Source: Pseudopithomyces maydicus | Taxonomy: Eukaryota > Ascomycota > Dothideomycetes > Pleosporales > Didymosphaeriaceae | Length of the DNA stretch: 64,000 bases | Direction of reading: 5' to 3' | Assembly: GCA_026873275.1 (NCBI GenBank) | Contig: JANTUC010000004.1 | Coordinates: forward strand, 2,728,001 to 2,792,000 | Shown: positions 23,360 to 33,627 of the stretch, piece by piece | How positions within the stretch are numbered: position 1 is the stretch's first letter | How the letters are laid out: every line of letters starts with the position of its first letter | The notes under the pieces: model-generated | The model's database searches: none | What the model saw: only the letters and a program-made list of their open reading frames with translations | Told to the model about the DNA's origin: nothing | Made by a program: the position numbers and the translations under genes

Positions 23360-25120
23360 CTACTGCTTGTGTCCAGTCTTGCTTCTCGCAAATTTCTTAA
23401 GTATCTCGACAGCCTTGCCGAACCCCTCATTAGGCGCGTAACCGTCATCGCCCAAAATACCCTTTAGTTCCTTCCAACATTCCTGACTGTTGTTAAAAGG
23501 CTCTACTTCTTCATTATGCTTTTGTATTTCTTCTGCCGAGAAATGGTATGGACATGGTTCCTGGGTACCAAAATGTTCCCACTCCCTGTATATTTCATTA
23601 GCTTCGTATGTAAACAACTAGCAGACTAACATACCTTTCAATACGAATTAGACATTCCTCCAATGGGAAAAGACCGTTTTCCCAGGTCGAACCAACAAAA
23701 GCTTCGACTTGCTTGAGCGTCTGACCATGGGGATGTCGCATGACCTTGTGCATCAGAGGGTTCTTCTCTGCTGTGGATGTTTCGTACGTGTGTATCAAGA
23801 TCGACTGAGACACTTGGTATCTAAGCTTTTCTTTCGTATCATCGTCTAGTGATTTGAAATTCTCAGGAAGCTTCATCATCATATCGATTCCATAGTCCAA
23901 CAGTAATGGAGGATTGGCCCCAATGAATGCCGGGGTTGTACACGTCCCCTACCAATCGATGATACTTGATATACGGGCGTCTTCATCAATATAGATATTA
24001 CCTGCATGGAAATCCGGGTGCCAAAGCCTGGGGAGATGAGCTCTGGGTCTTTAGGAGTGATGAACGGGATTGCGAGTAAATATTTCTGTAATAGGGCAAT
24101 GTGGAACTCTGGAGAACTCTGCTCTGGGCTTTTGTATTGCCACGGGGACTCTGGATTTTTTGAGTGCGCATACTTGCTGATCCAGTCGATCTCTCGGTGG
24201 GCGATAGATCTAAGGTATTCAGCAGAAGATATCCCTGCAATAGTCTCAGCCTGAAACCCCAATCCTATCGGTCTAGGAACTTACAGGGCCCGTGATATAG
24301 CGCGTCGTTACGCTCTTTCTCCCAAAACTCTCTTCGAGTAATTGGACCGATACAATAAGTTGATTCGATATGACCTATGGCATCTTGTGGATCAGTCTTT
24401 ACGATAGCTGGCTCGCATCCTGCGATACCACTATTCTTGAAATACAACGACCCCAACCTGCAGATTTATGTAAGATGAATATAGTGTACAGTCTCGTGTG
24501 GAACACCGTGTATCTTACTTTTCGAATGATACTGAGAGCATTTTACTTTCCATATCTACGAACTCTCGTACAATGTCACACTTCTTTCGTAGTGAGAGAT
24601 CCTGCCAGACCTCATGGAGCTGGAAGCCTTTAGCTTCTTCCATGATTATATATTCTGCTTGGACGGGGTTTTGATCGGTGGCACTCCAAGCGAGAACCTG
24701 TGGGACGGGCAAATTCAAGACCGTTCGCGCAAACTCCATTGTTGCCACTTCCGATGCGGTAGTGAATACTGGTGGGCCGGCATTAGGGTGTGGGACTTTC
24801 GCGATGACCCTCCGGCCGTCTTCCATTTCAAGGCGGTACGCTTTATTGTAGTTCCCTTCGCCAATCTTCTTGAAGGATATACACTTTTCTGCACCGACAG
24901 CATGGCAAGCTGCTTGCTGGAGGTTGGAAATATCGAAACGCCGATATCGAGCTTCCAGCTGTTCGCGCTCGTTCCACAACCACCTTCCGCTAGTGTAACA
25001 GAATAAGGGGTTCATGTCGATTTTGGAATGGGAAGATACCGCATGACGAACGTGCGAACGGTGTAGAGAACGCATGAAGCGCAATTTGGCGATATTTGAT
25101 ACATTTTGGCCAAGATTCAT
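23360..25120 (-). pseudogene. AIM9-like mitochondrial phosphotransferase gene with broken catalytic loop
   Basis: Exons 25120-24519, 24457-24285, 24234-23635 and 23585-23360 recover an APH-fold protein of the AIM9 type. The head is NPLFCYTSGRWLWNE, the nucleotide-binding segment GEGNYNKAYRLEMEDGRRVIAKVP, the core WISSAEYLRSIAHRE. Two lesions fall at the active site. At about 24023-24026 one base is missing after SPGF; restoring it gives WHPDFHAGNIYID, the catalytic loop. The metal-binding IIDW is then followed by TAG at about 23949-23951, where the family has CAG (Gln). Downstream the frame GTCTTPAFIGANPPLLLDYG continues normally. A caller could bridge the damage with a 53-nt GTAATA...TAG intron that keeps the frame but removes the loop. 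I regard the locus as non-functional unless both lesions are sequence errors. Confidence 0.75.
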
Positions 25121-25449
25121 CGCCAAAGCTATGCAGGTAAATGTTGCTGCGATACAAATGGGAAGGCTGTGTAGATGAGGTCCAGCTCGAGGTTGAGACG
25201 TACAGCCAAGCTTGTAGCCGTTGCGTGCTTTCTGATTGGTCACCAATGTACTAGCCTCTAAAGGAGAAAATGTAATTATGTGAGAGGACAGTGTATCAAT
25301 AATCGTTGTGAGAACCAAACTAGATCGATGGCTTTGCCTTGGTACCCGAAAAGGTTGTTCAAGTTTTTAAGTATTAGTTGTATCGAACCTTGATCTCTCC
25401 AATCAACAAGTCCTCGTTATATCGATTTTTTCTCGTTAACCAAATGTAT

Positions 25450-26421
25450 TCATTGAGATAGCCCTGCACTTTGCAGAAATATCTCTTTGTCGTGATACTT
25501 CCAGATTGTCGAGTGCGTTTTGCCTTCCAAAACTCTCAGTCTTCCTCCACCCAAGCGCTCATCCAGCCACTTCGCGGTAGCAACCGGCGCCACAGCATCT
25601 TGGTCTCCATGCCACAACCAAACCCTCTCACTGTCGATATCTCCTAAATCAAATCCCCAATCTCGACAAGTAATACTGCCATCCTGCATGAAACCACCAT
25701 CTCCTTGCTTAAACGTCTCCATAAGCATAGCTACCGAATCATCGAGATCGGTCTCCCTATCTGGATCCGGCTTAAGGAACTCCTTTTCCTCCGGCGTCTG
25801 ACACTGGTCCTCCAACACGCGCTTCAGCTGAGCGGGATCCCGATCGCGATACGGCGAAAGAAGAGATGGCAGAAGAATATACCGTGCAGCCAGCCTGACG
25901 ATCCAAGCCGTCAGCCCTCCTAAGCGCCACGATAGATAAGGCGTTGTGTCCAGAAACGCCTCCAATGGCGCAATGCCGCAAACAACTGACGTACTCCGCA
26001 ATCGTTCTTTAGGGATATATCGCGCGCATGCGAACGCAAAAGGTCCCCCTGCACTACCACCTACTATGCTGAATTTCTCGATTTTGAGATGATCTGCCAC
26101 GCTCAACACGTCGCTGGGCCACTCTTTCAACCCTCGATCACCAAGGGTGGAAAGTCCGTTGCCGGGGCGGTCGATTGTGATTAGACGGGCGCCGATTTCT
26201 TTGCAGAGTTTGTTCCAACTGCGGCCTACGAGACGACTTCCGGGCATGCCATGGAACAGGAAGATGGCGGGGTCGGAAGGGTTTACGGATCCGTATGTTG
26301 CGAAGCCGAGGGTTCGACCGTCGGAGAGAGTGAGGGTGTTATTTTCTTCGGGTCGGAGGGCGAGTTTGGATGGATCTGGAGGTGATGATGGTGGTAGGGG
26401 CTTTTTCGAGGAGCCGAACAT
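25450..26421 (-). CDS. Alpha/beta hydrolase
   Basis: An intronless frame of 323 residues. Visible elements are the oxyanion-hole motif FLFHGMPGSR, the RPGNGLS turn, the nucleophile elbow GGSAGG, an acid candidate in WHGDQDAVAP, and the catalytic His in EGKTHSTIW. The N-terminus is Pro/Ser-rich (KKPLPPSSPPDPSK) without a signal peptide, so a cytosolic enzyme is likely. The substrate class (ester, epoxide or C-C bond) cannot be told. It is transcribed in the same direction as the broken kinase gene, 330 bases upstream of it. Confidence 0.88.
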   Translation of the reverse strand: MFGSSKKPLPPSSPPDPSKLALRPEENNTLTLSDGRTLGFATYGSVNPSDPAIFLFHGMPGSRLVGRSWNKLCKEIGARLITIDRPGNGLSTLGDRGLKEWPSDVLSVADHLKIEKFSIVGGSAGGPFAFACARYIPKERLRSTSVVCGIAPLEAFLDTTPYLSWRLGGLTAWIVRLAARYILLPSLLSPYRDRDPAQLKRVLEDQCQTPEEKEFLKPDPDRETDLDDSVAMLMETFKQGDGGFMQDGSITCRDWGFDLGDIDSERVWLWHGDQDAVAPVATAKWLDERLGGGRLRVLEGKTHSTIWKYHDKEIFLQSAGLSQ

Positions 26422-27382
26422 GGTTGTTTTCTCTCTGTTGGGACGCGATGTTGAGGAATACGGATTCTTTTCTTTATCCTTGAATTGTTCTTGATACAGA
26501 AAGCGATGATGCGCAAATTTTAGATTTGCTGTGTAATTTGCGAACCTTCGTATTTATCTATAAGTCTTTCTCGCATAGTATTACCATTGTTATGTTCAGC
26601 TGACGCCGAGCAATCCTGTTGCCGACGAAGCAAAATCGGAGGCTGGTCGGTAAGTCGGAACCCGAATTTGCGATGAAGACATTCGTATGAAAATATAGCT
26701 AAACAGCGGCTACGCCACGGGGAAAATATTCGATCAATTTTTATGCAGCCTCCAGTTGATTCTCAATGGTCGTATAGTAAGTCGTACCGTAGCTGACTAC
26801 ACTCGATTTTTGTTTTTCACAGCGCCTAGGCGCGACGACCTCAAACTTGGCGGCATACTAGAACATCTCACAGAAGGATGAAGACGTGCGAAGAGTACTC
26901 TATTGTATGCTGAGGACTGATTGACGAAATAGTGGTCTTACACATGCTTGTCGTGCCCAAGCCAAACGTCCTTAATCCAGTTTGCACGGATCGTTTTGAT
27001 GCTATTCATTTCAACCTTGTATTCCCATGCTGATCTTATCATAATAATTTCATGTGAACTGGGCCTGAGGCATTCAAGTGGTGCAAGAATTCCACAACAC
27101 CTGGACCTATATTTTTCAGCATGTGGTGGGGAATCACACTACACTATATAAAAACGGTATTTTTTCGGAATGTTCGGATTAGAGTCGTTTGATCGTTTAT
27201 CGTTTATTGCAAGGATCTTAGTGTATAGATACCTTCGGAGTATTCAAGTTATATAGAGCGCGTGTCAAGAAGTGGGGCACATCCGGAAATAACGCCGACC
27301 TCGATAGTATGTCCGATCCGGTGAATCATACTAGGTATAAGTGATCAGCACTTACCTAAATGTCATCTCGTAAACTCATTCA
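26422..27382. other. Intergenic region, AT-richer, no gene recognised
   Basis: A 1-kb divergent spacer between the hydrolase and the FAD oxidoreductase. Only short frames; no repeat or RNA gene seen. Confidence 0.45.
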
Positions 27383-28993
27383 ATGCTCGCTTCATCCAGG
27401 CGATTGATCGCTTTTTCGTTGATTCTTCGTACGGGCGCAATGAAAGAGGCTAAATCAAGCCAGAAAATCGGCAGTGCAGCGGGTGTGACTCTTCCGAACA
27501 CTTCAGCCGTGCTGAACGCCGAAGAATATGCATCCGAACCATTATCACAGGGAAGGACAGGCTTCCCGAAGAAAAGCGGACAATCTCTTTCGTACTGGCT
27601 CCAACAAGTTCGATGTGATCCTTTGCTCGATCATCGCACCACTGAGGTGCTGCCACAGAAGGCAGATGCCGTCATAATTGGGTCTGGACTCTCTGGAACA
27701 CTTGTCGCGAAGCATCATCTAGAGACATGGCCTGAGAGATCAGTTGTCGTCTTAGAAGCGCGCGAATTTTGTTCGGGTGCAACAGGGCGAAATGCAGGGC
27801 ACTGTAAGCCCGACCAGTGGCGCCACTTTGCAAAGTTCGAGAAAGCCTACGGACAAGATCAAGCGATCAAGATTATGAACAATGAAGCGGCAACGTGGAA
27901 AGCACTCGTTTCATACGTGCAAGAGAATAATGTGGATTGCGATCTTTGGGTAGGAGATACCTACGATGTTCCACTGGATGAAGATGTAGCAAAAGTTGGT
28001 AAGGAATGCTTCGAAAGATATAAAGAACTAGGCGGCAGAGTAGACCACATTCGAGTCACACAAGACCCCGCGGAAGCGGCAAAGATATCCAGGATCAAGA
28101 ACGCAAAGGCATGTTATGCTTGGAAGGCTTCTACACTCCAGCCATGGAAATTGACAGCGCACGTCATGCGACAAAACATCAGCAAAGGGGTCAATCTCCA
28201 GACCAGGACACTAGCAACAGAGATTTTACCAGACTCAACGGGGAGCCATAAATGGATTGTTCACACTGAAAGGGGCGAGATCGCATGTAACACTGTTGTA
28301 CACGCTACCAACGCTTACAGTGCTGCGCTGGAGTCCTCCCTCAAAGGAGTCATCACGCCCAAGCCACATATGTGCAATAAGGTCGTTCCCCCACAAGCGA
28401 TGTGTGGATCTAAAGCGCTGCGAAACTCGTATGGCGTCTTGCTTCCAGACGGCGGAATATTCAGTATCAACCCTCGGTGCACTGCCGACGGTGTGGTTAT
28501 GTTCGGTGGCTCGAACCCAGGACAAAAGCAGCTCGACAAGTGGGTAGAGGATAACCCAGAACACTGCATCGATGACGGTCTCGCAAGTGTGGAGGATGTG
28601 ACGAAATACGTGCGGGAGTTCGTCGGTAATAACTTCGAGGGCTGGAAGGAGGCAGAGATTGGTCCTGGTGAAGGTTTCGATTATAGCTGGAGCGGTATCA
28701 TTGGGCTGAGTGCAGATGGTGTACCTTTCGTGGGTGAGTTACCAGGCAAGCCAGGGCAGTGGATTTGCGCTGGGCATCATGGACAGTAAGTGCTTCCCTG
28801 ATCGAAGTGACCCAGAACTGACACGAGAAGTGGCATGGCGCGTATCTTTACTGCTGCGCCTGGTCTGGTAAAGATCATGAACGGTGAGTCTTGGGACGTA
28901 ACTGGTCTACCAGAAGTGTACGAGATGACGCCCGAACGACTTCAACGTCTACGACTCGAATCTAAGGCAGCCCCTAAAGTGGCAATCGTTTGA
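27383..28993 (+). CDS. FAD-dependent oxidoreductase (DAO family)
   Basis: Exons 27383-28785 and 28831-28993, around a 45-nt intron that splits CAT in HGHGMAR, give 521 residues. The FAD-binding GSGLSG lies at about residues 100-105, followed by the acidic strand end VVVLEARE and SGATGRNAGHCKP, where the flavin isoalloxazine packs. The C-terminal WSGIIGLSADGVPFVGELP closes the FAD site as in D-amino-acid/sarcosine oxidase-like enzymes. The architecture resembles fungal proteins annotated as gamma-glutamylputrescine oxidase-like; the real amine substrate is unknown. An inner ATG at 27440 (MKEAK) has a better -3 base (G) than the first ATG (T). The residues before about 45 are not conserved-looking, so either start is possible. 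Confidence 0.9.
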
Positions 28994-29700
28994 GACGAAG
29001 CCCCGATAAGCCAAGACCTGTAGACCCGGAGATACATTCCATATTCTGTCTCCGCCTTCGTCAGCGGCAACGCTCGCGACTGCCAAGGACAAACCTGCAG
29101 CATGAGCTTGACAAAAGCTTGCGACGACTTTCACCCGCCAAGACGTGAAGAAACTCATTTTGACCAATCAAATGTCCTGCGCTATTGATGACCCCAATTG
29201 TGGAGCGGATGAGGCTTAGTCCCAGAGCTAAAAGTAGAGCCCACGCGTCTCGGCCCGACCTAGCACGTTACCCGATGTTTCAACAGCCTCAGGAATACGC
29301 ACATTGAAATGCATGAACACCATGGACGCGTAACTAACGGAAGTGATCTAATTGGAGACTTGTTTACGATGTGTGGCTGGTGTGGACCTCGAATGGGTTT
29401 TCTACCATCGGAGCGACTAGGCTGGGCCACGACTTACGCTGGGGCACGATCCAGAGCTATCGCATGACCCTACGGTAGGAAAAAACTGCCGCGTAAGTGG
29501 TGATGACGAAAATCACGGTACAGGACTCATCGTAGGGGGGCAGTGAATTCAACATGAAGCTTAAAAGAGGAGGTCGCCAAACATCGAAGAAACTCACCAC
29601 GACGCTTGCTCGGTTCACTCGCTTTCTACCTCCTTGAAAACTACACAATCGCTTACTCCTTTCCCTTTTCCTACAGAAAACTCTGTTTTCGCTTTACAAC
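28994..29700. other. Intergenic region, no gene recognised
   Basis: Between two same-strand genes. It holds the intradiol dioxygenase promoter; its last 60 bases are pyrimidine-rich (tttcctac, ctcctttccc), as is usual before fungal starts. Confidence 0.4.
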
Positions 29701-31340
29701 ATGGTCAAGCTCGCTTCTGCCATCAGCAGTACACTGGCTACGGCCTCTCTCCTCGGCCTCACCTTGGCCCACCCTGGCGAAAAGCATGACCACGCAAAGA
29801 TCAGGCGCGAGGTTCACGCCCGCGACTTGCGTGCTGCAGCTGCTAAGCGCTCTCTTGGTGCTTGCGAGAATTCCATCAAGCATCGTAGCCTGATGGAGAG
29901 GTCTGTTGCTCGCCGTGCTCAGACTTTGAACAGTCTTCGCGAGAAGCGTGGTATCAGCGTCAGTAAGTCAAGCAGAATATTTTGTTGTTCCAAAGATCAG
30001 CTATTGACAATCATCCAGAGTCCAAGAAGCTCCGCCGTGAACTCGCCGATCTCCAAGAATTCGAGGCAATCAACCAGTGAGTACCAATTCCCCCAACCCC
30101 TTAAAATCCCACACTAACACCACCCAGCAACATGACCTCCAGCCTCGACTACTCCCTCGCCACCGACCCCGCCACCATCTTCTCCGCCAACACCTCTTGC
30201 ATCCTCGCCCCCGAAATCACCGCCGGCCCCTACTACGTCCTCGGCGAGCTCGTCCGCTCCGACGTCAAAGAAGACCAACCCGGCGTCGACCTCTACCTCG
30301 ACGTGCAATACATCGACATCAACACCTGCGAGCCCGTCCAGGGCCTTTATGTCGACGTCTGGCACTGCAACTCCACGGGCGTCTACTCCGGCGTGGAATC
30401 CGGCCAGGCTGGCCTCGACACCACGTTCCTCCGTGGCATCCAGGAGACGGATGACGATGGCGTCGTGGCGTTCAATACAATTTTCCCGGGGCATTACCAG
30501 GGACGCGCCACGCATACCCATTTGCTCACCAAGTCGAATGTCACGATGCGCGAGAACGGGACGACGGAGGGCGGCGCGGTGACGCATATCGGACAGTTGT
30601 TTTACCCCGAGGATCTCATCACCGATGTGGAGACCAACGCACCGTATAACACGAATACGGTGGAGCGCACGACGAATGACGAGGATATGTGGGCTGTTCT
30701 CCAGGCGGATTCGTCGTATGATCCGTTCCCTGAATTCGTGTACCTTGGGGATTCCGTGGCGGACGGACTCCTGGGGTGGATCCAGATCGGTATAAACGCT
30801 AGCGCTGATCACTCTGAGGATGAGTACTACGCTGTTGCTGCGACTTACTACGAGGATGGTGGTGTTGCGAATGGAGACAGCCAGATGGGTGGCGGTGGCG
30901 GTCCCGGCAACGGGTCTATGCCGTCTGGTGGCTTTCCTTCCGGTGCTGCTCCTTCTGGCGCTATCCCCACTGGTGCTATTCCTACTGATGTTGAGGCTTC
31001 CGGTGTTGCGTCTCAGGCTGCTGAGACGGTTTCGTCCAGCACGGCATCTACGTTGGTGACTGTTTCGAGTGCGGCGGTCGTTTCTTCGGTGGCCTCGGTC
31101 GTGAGCGATGGGTCGTCCACCGCGACTTCATCTGGTACGATCAAGCCTTCTGGAAAGCCCTCCGGTCAGCAGCCTCAACAGGGTGGAAAGCAGCAAGGAC
31201 AGCAGGGCCAGGAGGGACAGCAGGGCCAGCAAGGCCAGCGCACTGGTCAGGGTCAAGGCCAGCAGCAGGAGCACAACCAGAACCAGAACCAGCAGCAGCA
31301 GCAAAGCAAGCAGTTCCATAACAAGAACCAGTTCGCTTAG
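29701..31340 (+). CDS. Secreted intradiol ring-cleavage dioxygenase with Gly/Ser/Gln-rich tail
   Basis: Exons 29701-29962, 30019-30076 and 30128-31340 (introns 56 and 51 nt) give 510 residues. A signal peptide (MVKLASAISSTLATASLLGLTLAHP) precedes a basic, Arg-rich pro-region. The catalytic domain has EITAGPYYVLGELVR with a Tyr iron ligand, VWHCNSTGVYSG, and GHYQGRATHTH with the His ligands. These enzymes open catechol-type rings between the two hydroxyls using Fe(III) and O2. Secreted fungal forms are thought to act on lignin- or plant-phenol-derived catechols. The last 130 residues are low complexity: repeated PSGA/PTGA units, a Ser/Thr/Val stretch and then Gly-Gln repeats ending in Gln/Asn/Lys. 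Such a tail could attach the enzyme to the wall. Confidence 0.92.
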
Positions 31341-31822
31341 TTGAAGCTCGCTGATATGACCCCCGGTATCGTTTCCCAGTCATCAACGCGGGGGTCTAGA
31401 GAACAAGCTTTGGATGACTGGCTCTGTGGACGCACAGTGCATTGCCTCGCTTTTCCTTTCGCATTTCAGGAGTTATTTTGCATGATTTTGATTTCTTAGT
31501 TCAATTCTTACGTTTCTCGTTTTTTAAACTATATAGATCAAATAAACTAGGCCGTACGGCCTACATCGCTAGCTGATATGGTGTCCCGATTCTGCATACT
31601 ATTCCACACCAGTGTTCGTCTTCGTTCCGACACATTGTGCAGTCATCCTACTCTCAGTCTTACAATTATGTTTGCAAGCCTACAACAAATATCATGACTT
31701 TTCCCCAAGATGATCATACACGACTCATGCAAGTACCCCCACACCTCCCCACCTGACTTAGCTTCCTTCCCCAAGCATCTCTCCGCCCAAGCTCCCCCAA
31801 CCACCCCATCTCCACCACCACC
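31341..31822. other. Intergenic region, no gene recognised
   Basis: 3' flank of the dioxygenase gene and promoter of the nucleotidyltransferase gene; no supported frame. Confidence 0.4.
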
Positions 31823-32724
31823 ATGTCAGACATGTCAACCCGCCTCTCCGCCGTCCGCTCCCTCCTCCCAACCCTCGAATCCGCCCTCCAAACCTTCACC
31901 GCATCCCCCTCGAAATTCCACATTGTACACACCATCAACCCCTCCCCGACGCACCCCCGCACCCTCTACATCCTCGACTCCTCCTTCAACCCGCCCTCCC
32001 GCGCCCACCTCTCGCTCGCAACCTCCGCCCTACAAACGCCTCACCCCTCAGCCAAAACCCCAATCCGCCTCCTCCTCCTCTTCAGCACACACAATGCAGA
32101 CAAGGCGCCCAGCCCCGCAAGCTTCGCCCAACGCCTCGCCCTCATGAGCGCTTTCGCGTCGGACGTAGCGACATCCCTGCCCAAAGACGCAAATGTATCA
32201 ATCGACATCGGGCTCACCAAGGAGCCCTATTACACCGATAAATCCGTCGCAATCGAGCGCGAAGGCGGGGCCGTATACGGCGCGGAAGCCCGACACGTGC
32301 ACCTCGTCGGGTACGACACGTTAATCCGCTTCTGCAACCCAAAGTACTACCCCAACCACAGCCCGCCATTATCAGCACTGCAGCCCTTTTTCGACGCCGG
32401 GCACAAGTTACGGGTTACGCAGCGCCCAGAGGATGCAGATGATGCGTCGAGCAAGGAGTTTGGGAGCGTGGAGGAGCAGGAGGCGTATTTGAGGAATATT
32501 AAGGAGGGGGATTGGAGAAGGAGGGGTTCGAGGCGAGGTGGAGGGATGGGATTGAGATGGTGGGGGGGACGGGGAAGGGTGTCAGTTCGACGCGGGTGAG
32601 GAGAGCGGCGAAGGAGGGGAGGTGGGGGGAGGTGGGGGAGTTGTGTACGGAGGGGGTGGCGGGGTGGGTGAGGGATCAGGGGTTGTATGGGGAGGATGCG
32701 AGTGGGAGGAAGATGATGGGGTGA
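31823..32724 (+). CDS. Nicotinamide/cytidylyl nucleotidyltransferase-like protein (Pof1/NMNAT type), frame broken once
   Basis: There is no intron. The nucleotidyltransferase fold is marked by YILDSSFNPPSRAHLSLA (the G/SFNPxHxxH variant, residues about 50-66), ARHVHLVGYDTLIRFCNPKYY in the middle, and GVSSTRVRRA near the end (the ISSTxxR nucleotide-binding motif). These sit in two different frames: the first runs through YLRNIKEG, and the second from LEKEGFEARW. Adding one G to the run 32506-32510 joins them into 300 residues ending at 32724, normal for the family. The yeast relative Pof1 is linked to filamentation and protein quality control. True NMNAT activity is a family-level inference. 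The second ATG (31832, MSTRL) is also a possible start. Confidence 0.87.
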
Positions 32725-33627
32725 GGGTGCGGGGGGTGCATGAGGGGGGCAGTGGGGAAATCATTGTGGAAGTGCTCCCTTTGATTGTCTTTGGAGAGTT
32801 AGACAATGAACTTACTGAATATCTATGAAAAAATGTTGTGGAAAATCTGGTTTTCAAATGTAAATGATATACCTTCTGCGTCGCTGTCGTTGTAATTAAT
32901 ATGAAAGATCAGGTACGTGTGTTTTTTTTTTCTTTTCTTTTCTTTTTTTCTTTTTTTTTCTTTTTGGAAAAGGTAGCAGATGACTGTGGAGCTGACTGGA
33001 TGTAAATGTTTAGTTGGATAAAACGTTGTCTCCCCTCTTGTGGTGGTTTAAAATGTGGTCAGCTATGTAAACTAGATAAACCAACCAGTGGAGCTGCTAC
33101 TCTGATTGTTTAACGATAGCTAGACTGTTAATCTCTGTCTGTTAAATTTCAACTTGGTCCTGTCCTATCTCTTTGTCTATTCAGTTTCCCAAAGGATCCC
33201 GCTGGTCCTATATCTTCCTTCTACTTAGTAGACCATTTACACTATCATGAGTATGCTAATCATGATACTTAAACTTATCTTATCTTGGTTCTCCATGCTT
33301 TCCGCCATCATCAGTCGTTCGTGTAGATTTGTTGTGGGATCAATTCCCTTTCAGGCGTGATTTTATTTTTATTATTCGTATTCGTGATTTGCGAGGCAGA
33401 TGTTCTTATGATTTATCTAAGTGTACATTAACATAAAATGAATTCGTGGCATTGATGCAGTCAAGATGCTCTGTGACTTTGGTACGGTGCATAATTATCA
33501 AGATACCTAGGTAGGTATTCGGGCAATGTCAGAGACCCAGGTAATAATCGAGCAACGGAAGCATGGGTTCAACACCTAGATATAATTACAAAAACAATAA
33601 ATATTGTTCAAACCCAACTAGGTTAAT
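32725..33627. other. Intergenic region with a T-rich tract
   Basis: No gene recognised. A T/C-only tract lies at about 32921-32965. The rest is AT-rich with short frames only. Confidence 0.5.

Noticed and set aside
27383..32724. Possible catabolic cluster of FAD oxidase, intradiol dioxygenase and nucleotidyltransferase
   Set aside because: Same strand and adjacent, but spacers are 0.5-0.7 kb, products go to different compartments and no regulator or transporter is present. Adjacency alone does not support a pathway.
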